This document shows positions 6,878 to 11,638 of a stretch of DNA of 11,638 bases, one piece after another. The notes beneath the pieces were generated by a model, which was not told the DNA's origin, made no database searches, and saw nothing but the letters and a program-made list of their open reading frames with translations. Positions within the stretch are counted from its first letter, which is position 1. The number at the start of each line of letters is the position of its first letter. Made by a program: the position numbers and the translations under genes. Source of the DNA: an uncultured bacterium (GTDB taxonomy: Bacteria; Bacteroidota; Bacteroidia; Chitinophagales; CAIOSU01); NCBI GenBank assembly GCA_903861055.1, contig CAIOSU010000508.1, positions 1 through 11,638 of the forward strand, given 5' to 3'.

Positions 6878-7942
6878 ATGACCCCACCTATTGATATTCC
6901 CGTTGGTATAACAACTCACTCGCGCTTATCTGAAATAGATTTCAACAACTTAGAGTTTGGTAAACATACTGCCGACCACATGTTGCTTGCCGAATACGAA
7001 AACGGTGCTTGGGGCCAACCCCGTATCGTTCCGTTTGGCGAAATTAGCCTAAGCCCAACTAGCCTTGTGCTGCACTATGCACAAACGGTATTTGAGGGCA
7101 TGAAGGCTTTTAAAATGCAAGATGGCAACGTTTCTATTTTTAGAGTGGATAAGCACTATAACCGGTTTTTAAAATCGTTGGAACGCATGTGCATGCCAGC
7201 TATACCAGAAAATATTTTCAAAGAAGGCTTGAAAAAACTGGTGTCGATAGATAAAGCATGGATACCTGATACAGAAGGTGGTGCCTTGTACCTGCGCCCA
7301 TTTATGATTGCCACTGAGCAACGACTTGGTGTAAAAGTATCAGACAAGTACCTGTTTATGATAGTGAGCAGCCCCGTAGGTCCATACTACGCCAAGCCGC
7401 TTAATATGAAAATAGAAACCGAATATGTGCGCGCCGCCGAGGGTGGAACCGGTTATGCTAAATGCGGCGGAAACTACGGAGCCTCGTTTTTACCCACCCA
7501 AATGGCTCGCCAACAAGGTTTTGACCAAGTATTATGGACCGATGCCAAAGAGCACAAGTACCTAGACGAGGCCGGAACCATGAACGTAATGTTTGTAATG
7601 GACGGTGTTTTGGCTACTCCACCACTGTCTACCAGCATATTGGATGGCGTAACCCGCGACTCAATACTTGCCCTTGCACCCGAAATGGGCATGAAAGCCG
7701 AACAACGCCGTATAACCGTTGAAGAGCTGGAAACCGCGCTAAGCGAAGGACGCGTTTCGGAAGCCTTTGGTGCTGGAACTGCAGCAGTAGTAGCACCAAT
7801 TCAATCCATTTCGGTAAATGGTAAAAGCTACCAACTACCTAGCTGGAACGATGATAACTTTATGATAAAAGTGAAAAACAAGTTGAGCGACATCCGCCAC
7901 GGTTTGGTGGCCGATACTAAAATTTGGAATACGGTTATCTAA
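6878..7942 (+). CDS. ilvE: Branched-chain amino acid aminotransferase (type II)
   Basis: This 354-residue PLP-dependent class IV aminotransferase interconverts Leu, Ile and Val with their 2-oxo acids, using glutamate/2-oxoglutarate. It catalyses the last step of branched-chain amino acid synthesis and the first of their breakdown. Conserved elements are LHYAQTVFEGMKAF (66-79), YLRPFM (138-143), SPVGPYY (165-171), GGTGYAKCGGNYGAS with the PLP-binding Lys195, LDEAGTMNVMFV (229-240, Glu231), the ILDGVTRDSILALA block (254-267) and the GTAAVVAPIQSI phosphate-binding region. The length and the ~60-residue N-terminal part match the longer type II (eukaryote-like) BCATs common in Bacteroidota, not the ~310-residue E. 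coli type. The gene stands apart from other ilv/leu genes. No odd residues were noted. It converges on the zinc-ribbon gene 28 nt downstream. Confidence 0.96.
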   Translation: MTPPIDIPVGITTHSRLSEIDFNNLEFGKHTADHMLLAEYENGAWGQPRIVPFGEISLSPTSLVLHYAQTVFEGMKAFKMQDGNVSIFRVDKHYNRFLKSLERMCMPAIPENIFKEGLKKLVSIDKAWIPDTEGGALYLRPFMIATEQRLGVKVSDKYLFMIVSSPVGPYYAKPLNMKIETEYVRAAEGGTGYAKCGGNYGASFLPTQMARQQGFDQVLWTDAKEHKYLDEAGTMNVMFVMDGVLATPPLSTSILDGVTRDSILALAPEMGMKAEQRRITVEELETALSEGRVSEAFGAGTAAVVAPIQSISVNGKSYQLPSWNDDNFMIKVKNKLSDIRHGLVADTKIWNTVI

Positions 7943-7970
7943 CAATCAGCAGCTAGATATTACTTGTTCA

Positions 7971-8246
7971 TTATGGCCTTGGCCCCTTATTTACTTCTTT
8001 GCGTTTGCGCCAACGAAGGCCTTCCCAACCACATTGAAGGCACTTATACCTTTTAAACGGCAGAATTCCGAAAGTAAGGACAATAACCAAAAAATCGCCA
8101 GAATCGCGTTTTTTACGAGTGAGCTTTCCGTCGCAACTCGGGCAAGTGCCTTTTTCCATTACCCTAAAAATACGAAACAATACAATTACACAAAAAGCAC
8201 TTGCTAGGAACAAGGCCAATAATCCCAAATCGCTAAAACTGAACAT
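7971..8246 (-). CDS. Small membrane protein with zinc ribbon
   Basis: This is a 91-residue protein I cannot assign to a named family. Residues 7-27 form a transmembrane segment (LGLLALFLASAFCVIVLFRIF). Two CxxC knuckles follow, CPSC (35-38) and CLQC (69-72), about 30 residues apart and separated by a basic stretch (KLTRKKRDSG) and a hydrophobic one (FLVIVLTFGILPF). This is the layout of a zinc ribbon interrupted by, or wrapped around, a membrane-proximal hairpin. CLQCGWEGLRW is a typical closing half. The C-terminus is strongly basic. The ATG at 8246 is preferred; a TTG at 8297 would overlap the upstream gene by 16 nt and place a poorly hydrophobic leader in front of the membrane segment. It follows the small gene 8282-8626 by 35 nt on the same strand and is probably co-transcribed. 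Confidence 0.65.
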   Translation of the reverse strand: MFSFSDLGLLALFLASAFCVIVLFRIFRVMEKGTCPSCDGKLTRKKRDSGDFLVIVLTFGILPFKRYKCLQCGWEGLRWRKRKEVNKGPRP

Positions 8247-8281
8247 CCGCTCAAAGCCCAATGCTTCCAAAACCAATCCTT

Positions 8282-8626
8282 TTATACATCTAACCAATTA
8301 CCCTTTCCTGAGCCGTATTGCTGCCTGGTCTGAGCCTTTTCCATTTCCCTTTTCAATATCAATTCTGCAATTCCATCCGCTGCCTCCCCAAAAGGCGATT
8401 TTGATAATACCGTTTTTACTTTAAGTTCGTTTATGTCTAAGCGGTACAGTATATATTTAAGTTGCTCCACGTCGTTTTCCATCAGGTACAGTATCTTTTC
8501 GGCAACTAGTTTGCGTAGCTGCACCCAAGCCTCTGTCTCCTCTTCAACCACTGGAAAATACTGGCGATCTATTTCTAAATCGCCAGAAAGTAGCTTTATC
8601 GTCTCTTGTAATATAGTATCTGACAA
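8282..8626 (-). CDS. Small conserved-looking protein, TTG start
   Basis: This is a 114-residue soluble, acidic, helix-rich protein without a signal peptide or membrane segment. The central block AEKILYLMENDVEQLKYILYRLDINELKVKTVL (about 42-74) reads like a small Bacteroidota conserved-hypothetical family I have seen, with a pattern of the form LL..D...L...LYRLDV.E.KV, but I cannot name it. The tail (95-114) is polar and Gly-rich. No ATG exists upstream in frame before a stop at 8641-8639, and the next internal Met is residue 49, which would remove half the protein, so TTG at 8626 is the likely start. TAAAAG lies about 10 nt upstream and resembles the A-rich Bacteroidota ribosome site. An exact TAnnTTTG box at 8660-8653 supports transcription from here. 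Confidence 0.7.
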   Translation of the reverse strand: MSDTILQETIKLLSGDLEIDRQYFPVVEEETEAWVQLRKLVAEKILYLMENDVEQLKYILYRLDINELKVKTVLSKSPFGEAADGIAELILKREMEKAQTRQQYGSGKGNWLDV

Positions 8627-8652
8627 TTGAGATGACTTTTAAACGCAAACAA

Positions 8653-8660
8653 CAAAGCTA
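8653..8660 (-). promoter_or_regulatory. Putative -7 promoter box for the 8626 gene
   Basis: The minus strand reads TAGCTTTG, an exact TAnnTTTG match, ending 26 nt before the TTG start at 8626. It lies in the 73-nt gap behind the TIGR02757 gene and would let the two small genes be transcribed separately from it. No -33 element is clear. Confidence 0.45.
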
Positions 8661-8699
8661 ACAAAAACCACTTACTTGATAAAAGGTCGGCATAAACAA

Positions 8700-9515
8700 C
8701 TATTTAATGCCTTCCATTACTCCCATGCCAAACAAAGCCAAATCATACTTCACGGGGTCATTTGCATCCATTAACTTTAGGTTAGCCGTTAACTCTAATA
8801 CGGTTTTAAAATTAGATTGTTTCTCGGTTATTAAACCCAACTTGCGGGCAACGCGTTCTACGTGCAAATCCAATGGACAAAGCAGTTGCGAGGGTTTAAT
8901 TTGTTGCCAAATTCCGAAATCAACGCCATTGATATCTTGCCTCACCATCCACCTCAAGTACATATTCAGCCGTTTACACGCCGAGCCGCGCTCAGGCGTA
9001 GGTATGTGCTTTCGGGTGCGGTGCGGGGCATCCTCCAAACTAAAAAAGTAGTTGTGGAAACCGGCCAACGCCTTGCCTACATGCCCATCGTTTGGTCCTA
9101 AATGTTTGCTAAATGCCGTTTCTAGGCTTTCGTGCTGCTGGTAGTGTTGTTTCAAAAACTCCACGAAATACAGCAAGTCGGTAGCGTTGTAGGTGCGGTG
9201 CTTAAAGTGCAGCAGGGTTTTCAAATCGGCATCGGTATGGTGCAACATAAAATCGTGCGGCGCGCCATGAAACAATTCATCCAGTTCCAAACACTTATTA
9301 ATGATGGTTTTGCGCTGCCCCCAAGCCAATACTGCCGCCATAAAACCCATTATCTCAATATCGGCTTGCTTGGTATAGCGGTGCGGAATGCTAATGGGGT
9401 CGGCCTCGATAAACGAATGTTGGTTATACTGCGCCAACTTTTCGTTCAGCAGCGCCTTAATGCGCGGCACCTCTCTGTCGGTTAAGGTAGGTTCTATGTT
9501 TTCGGGTAACTTCAT
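8700..9515 (-). CDS. TIGR02757 (DUF2400) family protein
   Basis: This is a 271-residue cytoplasmic protein of the TIGR02757/DUF2400 family, whose biochemical role is not established as far as I know. Recognisable blocks are ADPISIPHRYTKQADIEIMG (38-57), AAVLAWGQRKTI (60-71), GSACKRLNMYLRWMVRQD (177-194), VDFGIWQQIKPSQL (198-211), PLDLHVERVARKLGLI (214-229) and YDLALFGMGVMEG (257-269). The PLDLHVERVARKLGL block resembles the catalytic Asp region of HhH-GPD DNA glycosylases (VDTHV.RV), with Asp216 as the candidate and Lys181 as a possible nucleophile; this is inference from pattern only. The ATG at 9515 was chosen over 9635 because an exact -7 box lies 10 nt upstream and the extra 40 residues of the longer form would be read from foldback-repeat DNA. 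Gene length is normal for the family. Confidence 0.9.
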   Translation of the reverse strand: MKLPENIEPTLTDREVPRIKALLNEKLAQYNQHSFIEADPISIPHRYTKQADIEIMGFMAAVLAWGQRKTIINKCLELDELFHGAPHDFMLHHTDADLKTLLHFKHRTYNATDLLYFVEFLKQHYQQHESLETAFSKHLGPNDGHVGKALAGFHNYFFSLEDAPHRTRKHIPTPERGSACKRLNMYLRWMVRQDINGVDFGIWQQIKPSQLLCPLDLHVERVARKLGLITEKQSNFKTVLELTANLKLMDANDPVKYDLALFGMGVMEGIK

Positions 9516-9524
9516 GCTGGGCGG

Positions 9525-9532
9525 CAAAAGTA
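9525..9532 (-). promoter_or_regulatory. Putative -7 promoter box for the TIGR02757 gene
   Basis: The minus strand reads TACTTTTG, an exact TAnnTTTG match ending 9 nt before the ATG at 9515. It implies a leader of about five nucleotides and decides the start over the upstream candidate at 9635. Confidence 0.5.
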
Positions 9533-9545
9533 AGTAAAATGAGAT

Positions 9546-9663
9546 AATTGAAGATGAAAGATGTGAGATAACAGATGTAAGACCCAATGAACCTTTGCAA
9601 GCGCAAAGCAATCTATAGTAATTCCGGTCTCTCATTTGTTATTTCTTATCTTCTCTTTGAATT
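9546..9663. repeat. Imperfect foldback (inverted repeat) with inner hairpin
   Basis: The arms 9560-9584 and 9626-9650 are inverted repeats with 19 of 25 matching positions; both end in GACC facing inward. The match continues outward more weakly to AATTGAA (9546-9552) against TTGAATT (9657-9663, one mismatch). The 41-nt centre holds a perfect hairpin, CTTTGC (9593-9598), loop AAGC, GCAAAG (9603-9608). The left arm is also period-7: GATGAAA, GATGTGA, GATAACA, GATGTAA (9553-9580). The element sits between the divergent TIGR02757 and trxA genes and encodes nothing. The size and form resemble a miniature inverted-repeat element or REP-like unit. I see no convincing target-site duplication. Confidence 0.6.
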
Positions 9664-9747
9664 TTAGATTGGAACTTTCTAAACCTTGATTTGATTATTT
9701 GGTTTTATTACCGTATTTATGTACCCCACAAACAAATAAACAATAAC

Positions 9748-10068
9748 ATGGCATTACAATTGACAGATTCAAACTTCGACACCGAAGTTTTGGCTTCCGA
9801 CAAAGTATCTATCGTCGATTTTTGGGCAGAATGGTGTGGCCCTTGTCGCGTAGTAGGACCATTTGTAGAAGAACTTGCTAACGAATACGCTGGACAAGCC
9901 GTAATTGGCAAAGTAAACGTTGACGACAATCCGGGCATTTCGGCAAAATATGGCATCCGCAATATTCCTACCATCTTGTTTATCAAAGGTGGCGAAGTAG
10001 TTGACAAGCAAGTTGGCGCTGTGCCTAAAGCTGTGCTAGAGCAAAAATTGAAAGCCCTTTTGGGATAA
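9748..10068 (+). CDS. trxA: Thioredoxin
   Basis: This 106-residue cytoplasmic thioredoxin reduces protein disulfides with electrons from thioredoxin reductase. The active site WCGPC lies within VDFWAEWCGPCR (about 22-33), with Asp23 in its usual buried place. The cis-proline loop is IRNIPTILFIKGGE (around Pro72) and the C-terminal helix KAVLEQKLKALL ends the fold; all expected elements are present at normal length. The ATG at 9748 gives the standard N-terminus (MALQLTDSNF); an upstream in-frame start at 9691 would add 19 unrelated residues. The A-rich stretch AACAAATAAACAATAAC before the ATG is a typical Bacteroidota initiation context. A weak -7-like TTGATTTG lies at 9686-9693. The gene ends in a strong intrinsic terminator, so it is probably monocistronic. 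Confidence 0.96.
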   Translation: MALQLTDSNFDTEVLASDKVSIVDFWAEWCGPCRVVGPFVEELANEYAGQAVIGKVNVDDNPGISAKYGIRNIPTILFIKGGEVVDKQVGAVPKAVLEQKLKALLG

Positions 10069-10104
10069 ATTGAATAGCTAAAGTTGTCTTTGGCTTGAAC
10101 ATAT

Positions 10105-10140
10105 AAAGTCCCCCGTGATGGAAATTGCGGGGGATTTTTT
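10105..10140 (+). terminator. Intrinsic terminator after trxA
   Basis: A GC-rich stem, TCCCCCG (10109-10115) pairing with CGGGGGA (10128-10134), encloses a 12-nt loop and is followed directly by TTTTTT (10135-10140). AAAG at 10105-10108 can extend the stem by pairing with the T tract. It lies 36 nt after the trxA stop and should separate trxA from the DUF58 gene. Confidence 0.85.
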
Positions 10141-10188
10141 GCGCTAGTAGCAAGCATTGGGTATCCATTTTTTCCTCGGAACACGTTA

Positions 10189-10314
10189 GACCCCAAAGGG
10201 GTCCATATACTATTAGTATAGGGCGATGCCCTATAAACAAATTGCATTTCCGGAAACCCATTTCGTTCGCCGGGCATTGCCCGACGCTAGCAATATAAAG
10301 CCCCGTTGGGGCTT
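10189..10314. repeat. Cluster of four or more intergenic palindromes
   Basis: In 126 bp there are GACCCC-AAA-GGGGTC (10189-10203), TATACTA-t-TAGTATA (10206-10220) overlapping TATAGGGC-GAT-GCCCTATA (10217-10235), CGGGC-ATT-GCCCG (10271-10283) and AAGCCCC-GTT-GGGGCTT (10298-10314). All are perfect short stems, mostly with 3-nt loops. The two outer hairpins share CCCC/GGGG arms and the two inner ones share GGGC/GCCC. The flanks 10141-10188 and 10315-10440 show no gene, and no run of T follows the hairpins in the manner of a terminator. This arrangement resembles REP/BIME-type palindromic units seen between genes in Bacteroidota, but the family cannot be named without other copies. Confidence 0.7.
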
Positions 10315-10440
10315 ACTGATGATATGTTCCCGAATAATGTTTAAATACCCAGTTTATTATAACATAATACCACCCTCAGCGTTAATACTAAAAACGGGGT
10401 TATGGCAATAACTTGCTAAATTTACCTCAATACAAATACA

Positions 10441-10468
10441 ATCGTACTTCGTAAATCGTAAATCGTAC
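10441..10468. repeat. Period-7 tandem repeat abutting the DUF58 gene start
   Basis: Four consecutive heptamers fit the consensus ATCGTAA. Units start at 10441, 10448, 10455 and 10462 and differ at the first base (T in unit 2) and last base (C in units 1 and 4). The array ends 9 nt before the ATG at 10478 and so occupies most of the likely leader, next to the A-rich CTAAAAAAC initiation context. Confidence 0.8.
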
Positions 10469-10477
10469 CTAAAAAAC

Positions 10478-11395
10478 ATGGATTTAAACGCAACCCAACT
10501 CAGTACCCTTCGCCGATTCGACAATCTGGAGCTATTGGCCCGCCAAGTAGTTGAGGGGTTTATAGTGGGTTTGCACAAAAGCCCGTTCCATGGTTTTTCG
10601 GTTGAGTTTGCCGAGCACCGCCTATACAACCCTGGCGATTCGGTGAAAAACCTCGATTGGAAAGTATATGCCCGCAGTGGTCGCCTATACACCAAGCGCT
10701 ACGAAGAAGAAACCAACCTGCGTTGCCAAGTGGTTATCGATTCCTCATCGAGCATGTATTACCCAGAAGGTACTGAAAACAACAAGCTACAGTTCAGCAT
10801 CATGGCCTCGGCAGCTTTGATATACTTATTGAAACGCCAGCGTGACGCCTTTGGCCTGAGCCTATTTGCCGACGAAGTAGAGCAGCACACCCCTACCCGC
10901 TCAACAATGGTGCACTACAAGTTGCTGTTTTCGTACCTGGAGCAAATGCTACAAAACCCCAAGCGCAACCGCAAAACCAATGCGGCCAAGTGCCTACACG
11001 AAATTGCCGAAAATGTGCACAAGCGCTCGCTAGTGGTTATTTTCAGCGACATGATGGACAACTCGAACGAACAAGAAGAACTGTTTTCGGCCCTGCAGCA
11101 CTTAAAATACAACAAGCACGAAGTGATCATGTTTGATGTGCACGATAAGGAAACCGAAGTGGACTTTGACTTTGAGAACCGCCCTTATGAGTTTGTGGAC
11201 GTGGAGACCGGCGATAAAGTAAAGCTGCAAAGCAACCAAGTAAAAGACTTTTATGTAGAGCACTTAGCCAAATACCGCAAAAACCTAGCCCTGCGCTGCA
11301 CCCAATATGGCATCGACTTAGTAGAGGCCGACATCCGTCAAGATTTCACGCAGATATTGATACCCTACTTGACCAAGCGCCAGAAGATGATGTAA
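10478..11395 (+). CDS. DUF58 / von Willebrand A domain protein
   Basis: This is a 305-residue cytoplasmic DUF58 protein with no signal peptide or membrane segment. The DUF58 core is HGFSVEFAEHRLYNPGDSVK, then NLDWKVYARSGRLYTKRYEEE (about 38-78). A vWA fold follows with an intact MIDAS: DSSSSM (Asp88, Ser90, Ser92), a candidate Thr at 167 (KTNAAKCL) and FSDMMD (Asp191). These should bind Mg2+ or Mn2+ and mediate protein contacts. DUF58 proteins commonly work with MoxR-type AAA+ ATPases and Bat/vWA proteins in complex assembly or envelope stress; no MoxR or Bat gene is in the window, so the partner lies elsewhere or beyond the right edge. The ATG at 10478 follows CTAAAAAAC and a heptamer repeat. 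Downstream is only repeat-rich non-coding DNA, so the gene looks monocistronic. Confidence 0.93.
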   Translation: MDLNATQLSTLRRFDNLELLARQVVEGFIVGLHKSPFHGFSVEFAEHRLYNPGDSVKNLDWKVYARSGRLYTKRYEEETNLRCQVVIDSSSSMYYPEGTENNKLQFSIMASAALIYLLKRQRDAFGLSLFADEVEQHTPTRSTMVHYKLLFSYLEQMLQNPKRNRKTNAAKCLHEIAENVHKRSLVVIFSDMMDNSNEQEELFSALQHLKYNKHEVIMFDVHDKETEVDFDFENRPYEFVDVETGDKVKLQSNQVKDFYVEHLAKYRKNLALRCTQYGIDLVEADIRQDFTQILIPYLTKRQKMM

Positions 11396-11407
11396 ATTCA
11401 ATTAGGC

Positions 11408-11439
11408 AATTTGAAAATGTGCTAGTTTGAAAATGGTAA
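11408..11439. repeat. 16-bp tandem duplication
   Basis: Two adjacent 16-bp units share the identical core TTTGAAAATG (11410-11419 and 11426-11435). Unit 1 reads AATTTGAAAATGTGCT; unit 2 starts AGTTTGAAAATG. The repeat begins 12 nt after the DUF58 stop. It looks like the remnant, or the seed, of a longer 16-bp minisatellite. Confidence 0.6.
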
Positions 11440-11455
11440 TTGTGACTTCGTTTGG

Positions 11456-11478
11456 CTCCTCCCCTTTTTAAGGTGGAG
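11456..11478. repeat. Intergenic hairpin, CTCCCCTT/AAGGtGGAG
   Basis: CTCCCCTT (11459-11466) pairs with AAGG-T-GGAG (11470-11478) around a TTT loop, giving eight pairs with a single T bulge. The T run lies inside the loop rather than after the stem, so this is a poor intrinsic terminator, though it could still end DUF58 transcription or protect its 3' end. Confidence 0.5.
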
Positions 11479-11530
11479 ATCAATGTCATTAAATTAAGGA
11501 TATTTGCTTTTGCTCTGCCTTTCCGCTGTG

Positions 11531-11564
11531 TCATGGTGAGTCTCGTTTGAAACGAGAAACCATC
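11531..11564. repeat. Long imperfect palindrome, ATGGT...ACCAT
   Basis: A perfect inner palindrome, TCTCGTTT-g-AAACGAGA (11541-11557), is framed by ATGGT (11533-11537) and ACCAT (11559-11563), with a small asymmetric loop (GAG against A). The beginning GTCATGGTGAG resembles a widespread intergenic palindrome type I recall from Bacteroidota. The rest of 11564-11638 shows no gene or further structure. Confidence 0.6.
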
Positions 11565-11638
11565 CATCATGTAGGTGGCAGAACACTATTATTTCTATTG
11601 GCAATAAAGGTGGATGTTTTTGTACGTATTATGTGTAC

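Noticed and set aside
7943..7973. Possible terminator between ilvE and the zinc-ribbon gene
   Set aside because: Only AACAA/TTGTT arms of 5 bp with an 18-nt loop and no T tract; too weak to call.
9516..9635. Longer N-terminus for the TIGR02757 protein (start at 9635)
   Set aside because: The 40 extra residues come from the foldback repeat, and an exact promoter box lies just before the shorter start at 9515.
9691..9747. Longer N-terminus for thioredoxin (start at 9691)
   Set aside because: The extra 19 residues are unrelated to thioredoxins; the ATG at 9748 gives the family-standard N-terminus.
10206..10235. Idea that the overlapping palindromes form a riboswitch or attenuator for the DUF58 gene
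   Set aside because: No conserved riboswitch core is recognisable, and the structures lie over 240 nt upstream of the gene; palindromic repeats explain them better.
9717..10277. Minus-strand ORF of 186 codons over trxA and the palindrome cluster
   Set aside because: It runs antisense through trxA, its terminator and hairpin repeats; the translation is not protein-like in any recognised way.
10226..10411. Plus-strand ORF of 61 codons in the 409-bp gap
   Set aside because: It reads straight through the palindromes and has no ribosome-site context or recognisable sequence.
11346..11570. Minus-strand ORF of 74 codons at the right end
   Set aside because: It overlaps the DUF58 3' end and reads through two hairpin repeats; no domain is visible.
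1..11638. Search for CRISPR arrays, tRNA/rRNA, transposases, phage genes or defence systems
   Set aside because: No repeat-spacer pattern, RNA gene signature, DDE/tyrosine recombinase, or nuclease/toxin motif was seen on either strand.

Overview
The window reads as chromosomal DNA from a Bacteroidota bacterium, probably from a Chitinophagales, Saprospirales or Sphingobacteriales-like lineage. Several things support this. There is a secreted protein with a type IX secretion (Por) C-terminal sorting domain. Two lipoproteins carry clear lipoboxes, one with GCTDP..NYDP..DGSC repeats. A TIGR02757/DUF2400 protein is present. Exact TAnnTTTG (Bacteroidota -7 type) boxes sit in front of five genes. 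The standard genetic code fits, with TGA used as a stop. Genus cannot be fixed from the sequence alone.

Layout, left to right. (1) 12-1800, minus strand: an MFS_3-type exporter followed 10 nt later by a small lipoprotein. (2) 1976-3846, plus strand: a fumarylacetoacetase-family enzyme overlapping a flavin-reductase-like protein by 4 nt, forming a compact two-gene operon probably for a catabolic pathway. A divergent promoter region (1801-1975) separates it from the exporter. (3) 3942-5297: a plus-strand repeat lipoprotein and a minus-strand type IX secreted protein, convergent with 12 nt between their stops. Both are surface or secreted proteins. (4) 5384-6238, minus: an AraC-family regulator. 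(5) 6359-7942, plus: a GNAT acetyltransferase and a branched-chain aminotransferase (ilvE). (6) 7971-9515, minus: a membrane-anchored zinc-ribbon protein, a small conserved-looking protein with a TTG start, and the TIGR02757 protein. (7) 9748-11395, plus: thioredoxin (trxA) with a strong intrinsic terminator, then a DUF58/von Willebrand A protein.

The protein-coding content is mostly housekeeping or family-level recognisable, and I see no defence system, prophage, transposase, CRISPR array, tRNA or rRNA. The unusual content is non-coding. The intergenic spaces from 9536 to the right end (9536-9747, 10069-10477, 11396-11638) hold several different short repeat structures: a 118 bp foldback with an inner hairpin, a cluster of palindromes, a period-7 tandem repeat abutting a start codon, a 16-bp tandem duplication and two further hairpins. 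The intergenic gaps of the first 9 kb show no comparable structures. The 409 bp gap 10069-10477 has no credible gene: it holds the trxA terminator, the palindrome cluster and the heptamer repeat.

No complete novel system is visible. The best leads are the repeat families, a possible HhH-GPD-like active-site motif in the TIGR02757 protein, the orphan fumarylacetoacetase/flavin-reductase operon, and the very short or absent 5' leaders implied by the promoter boxes.
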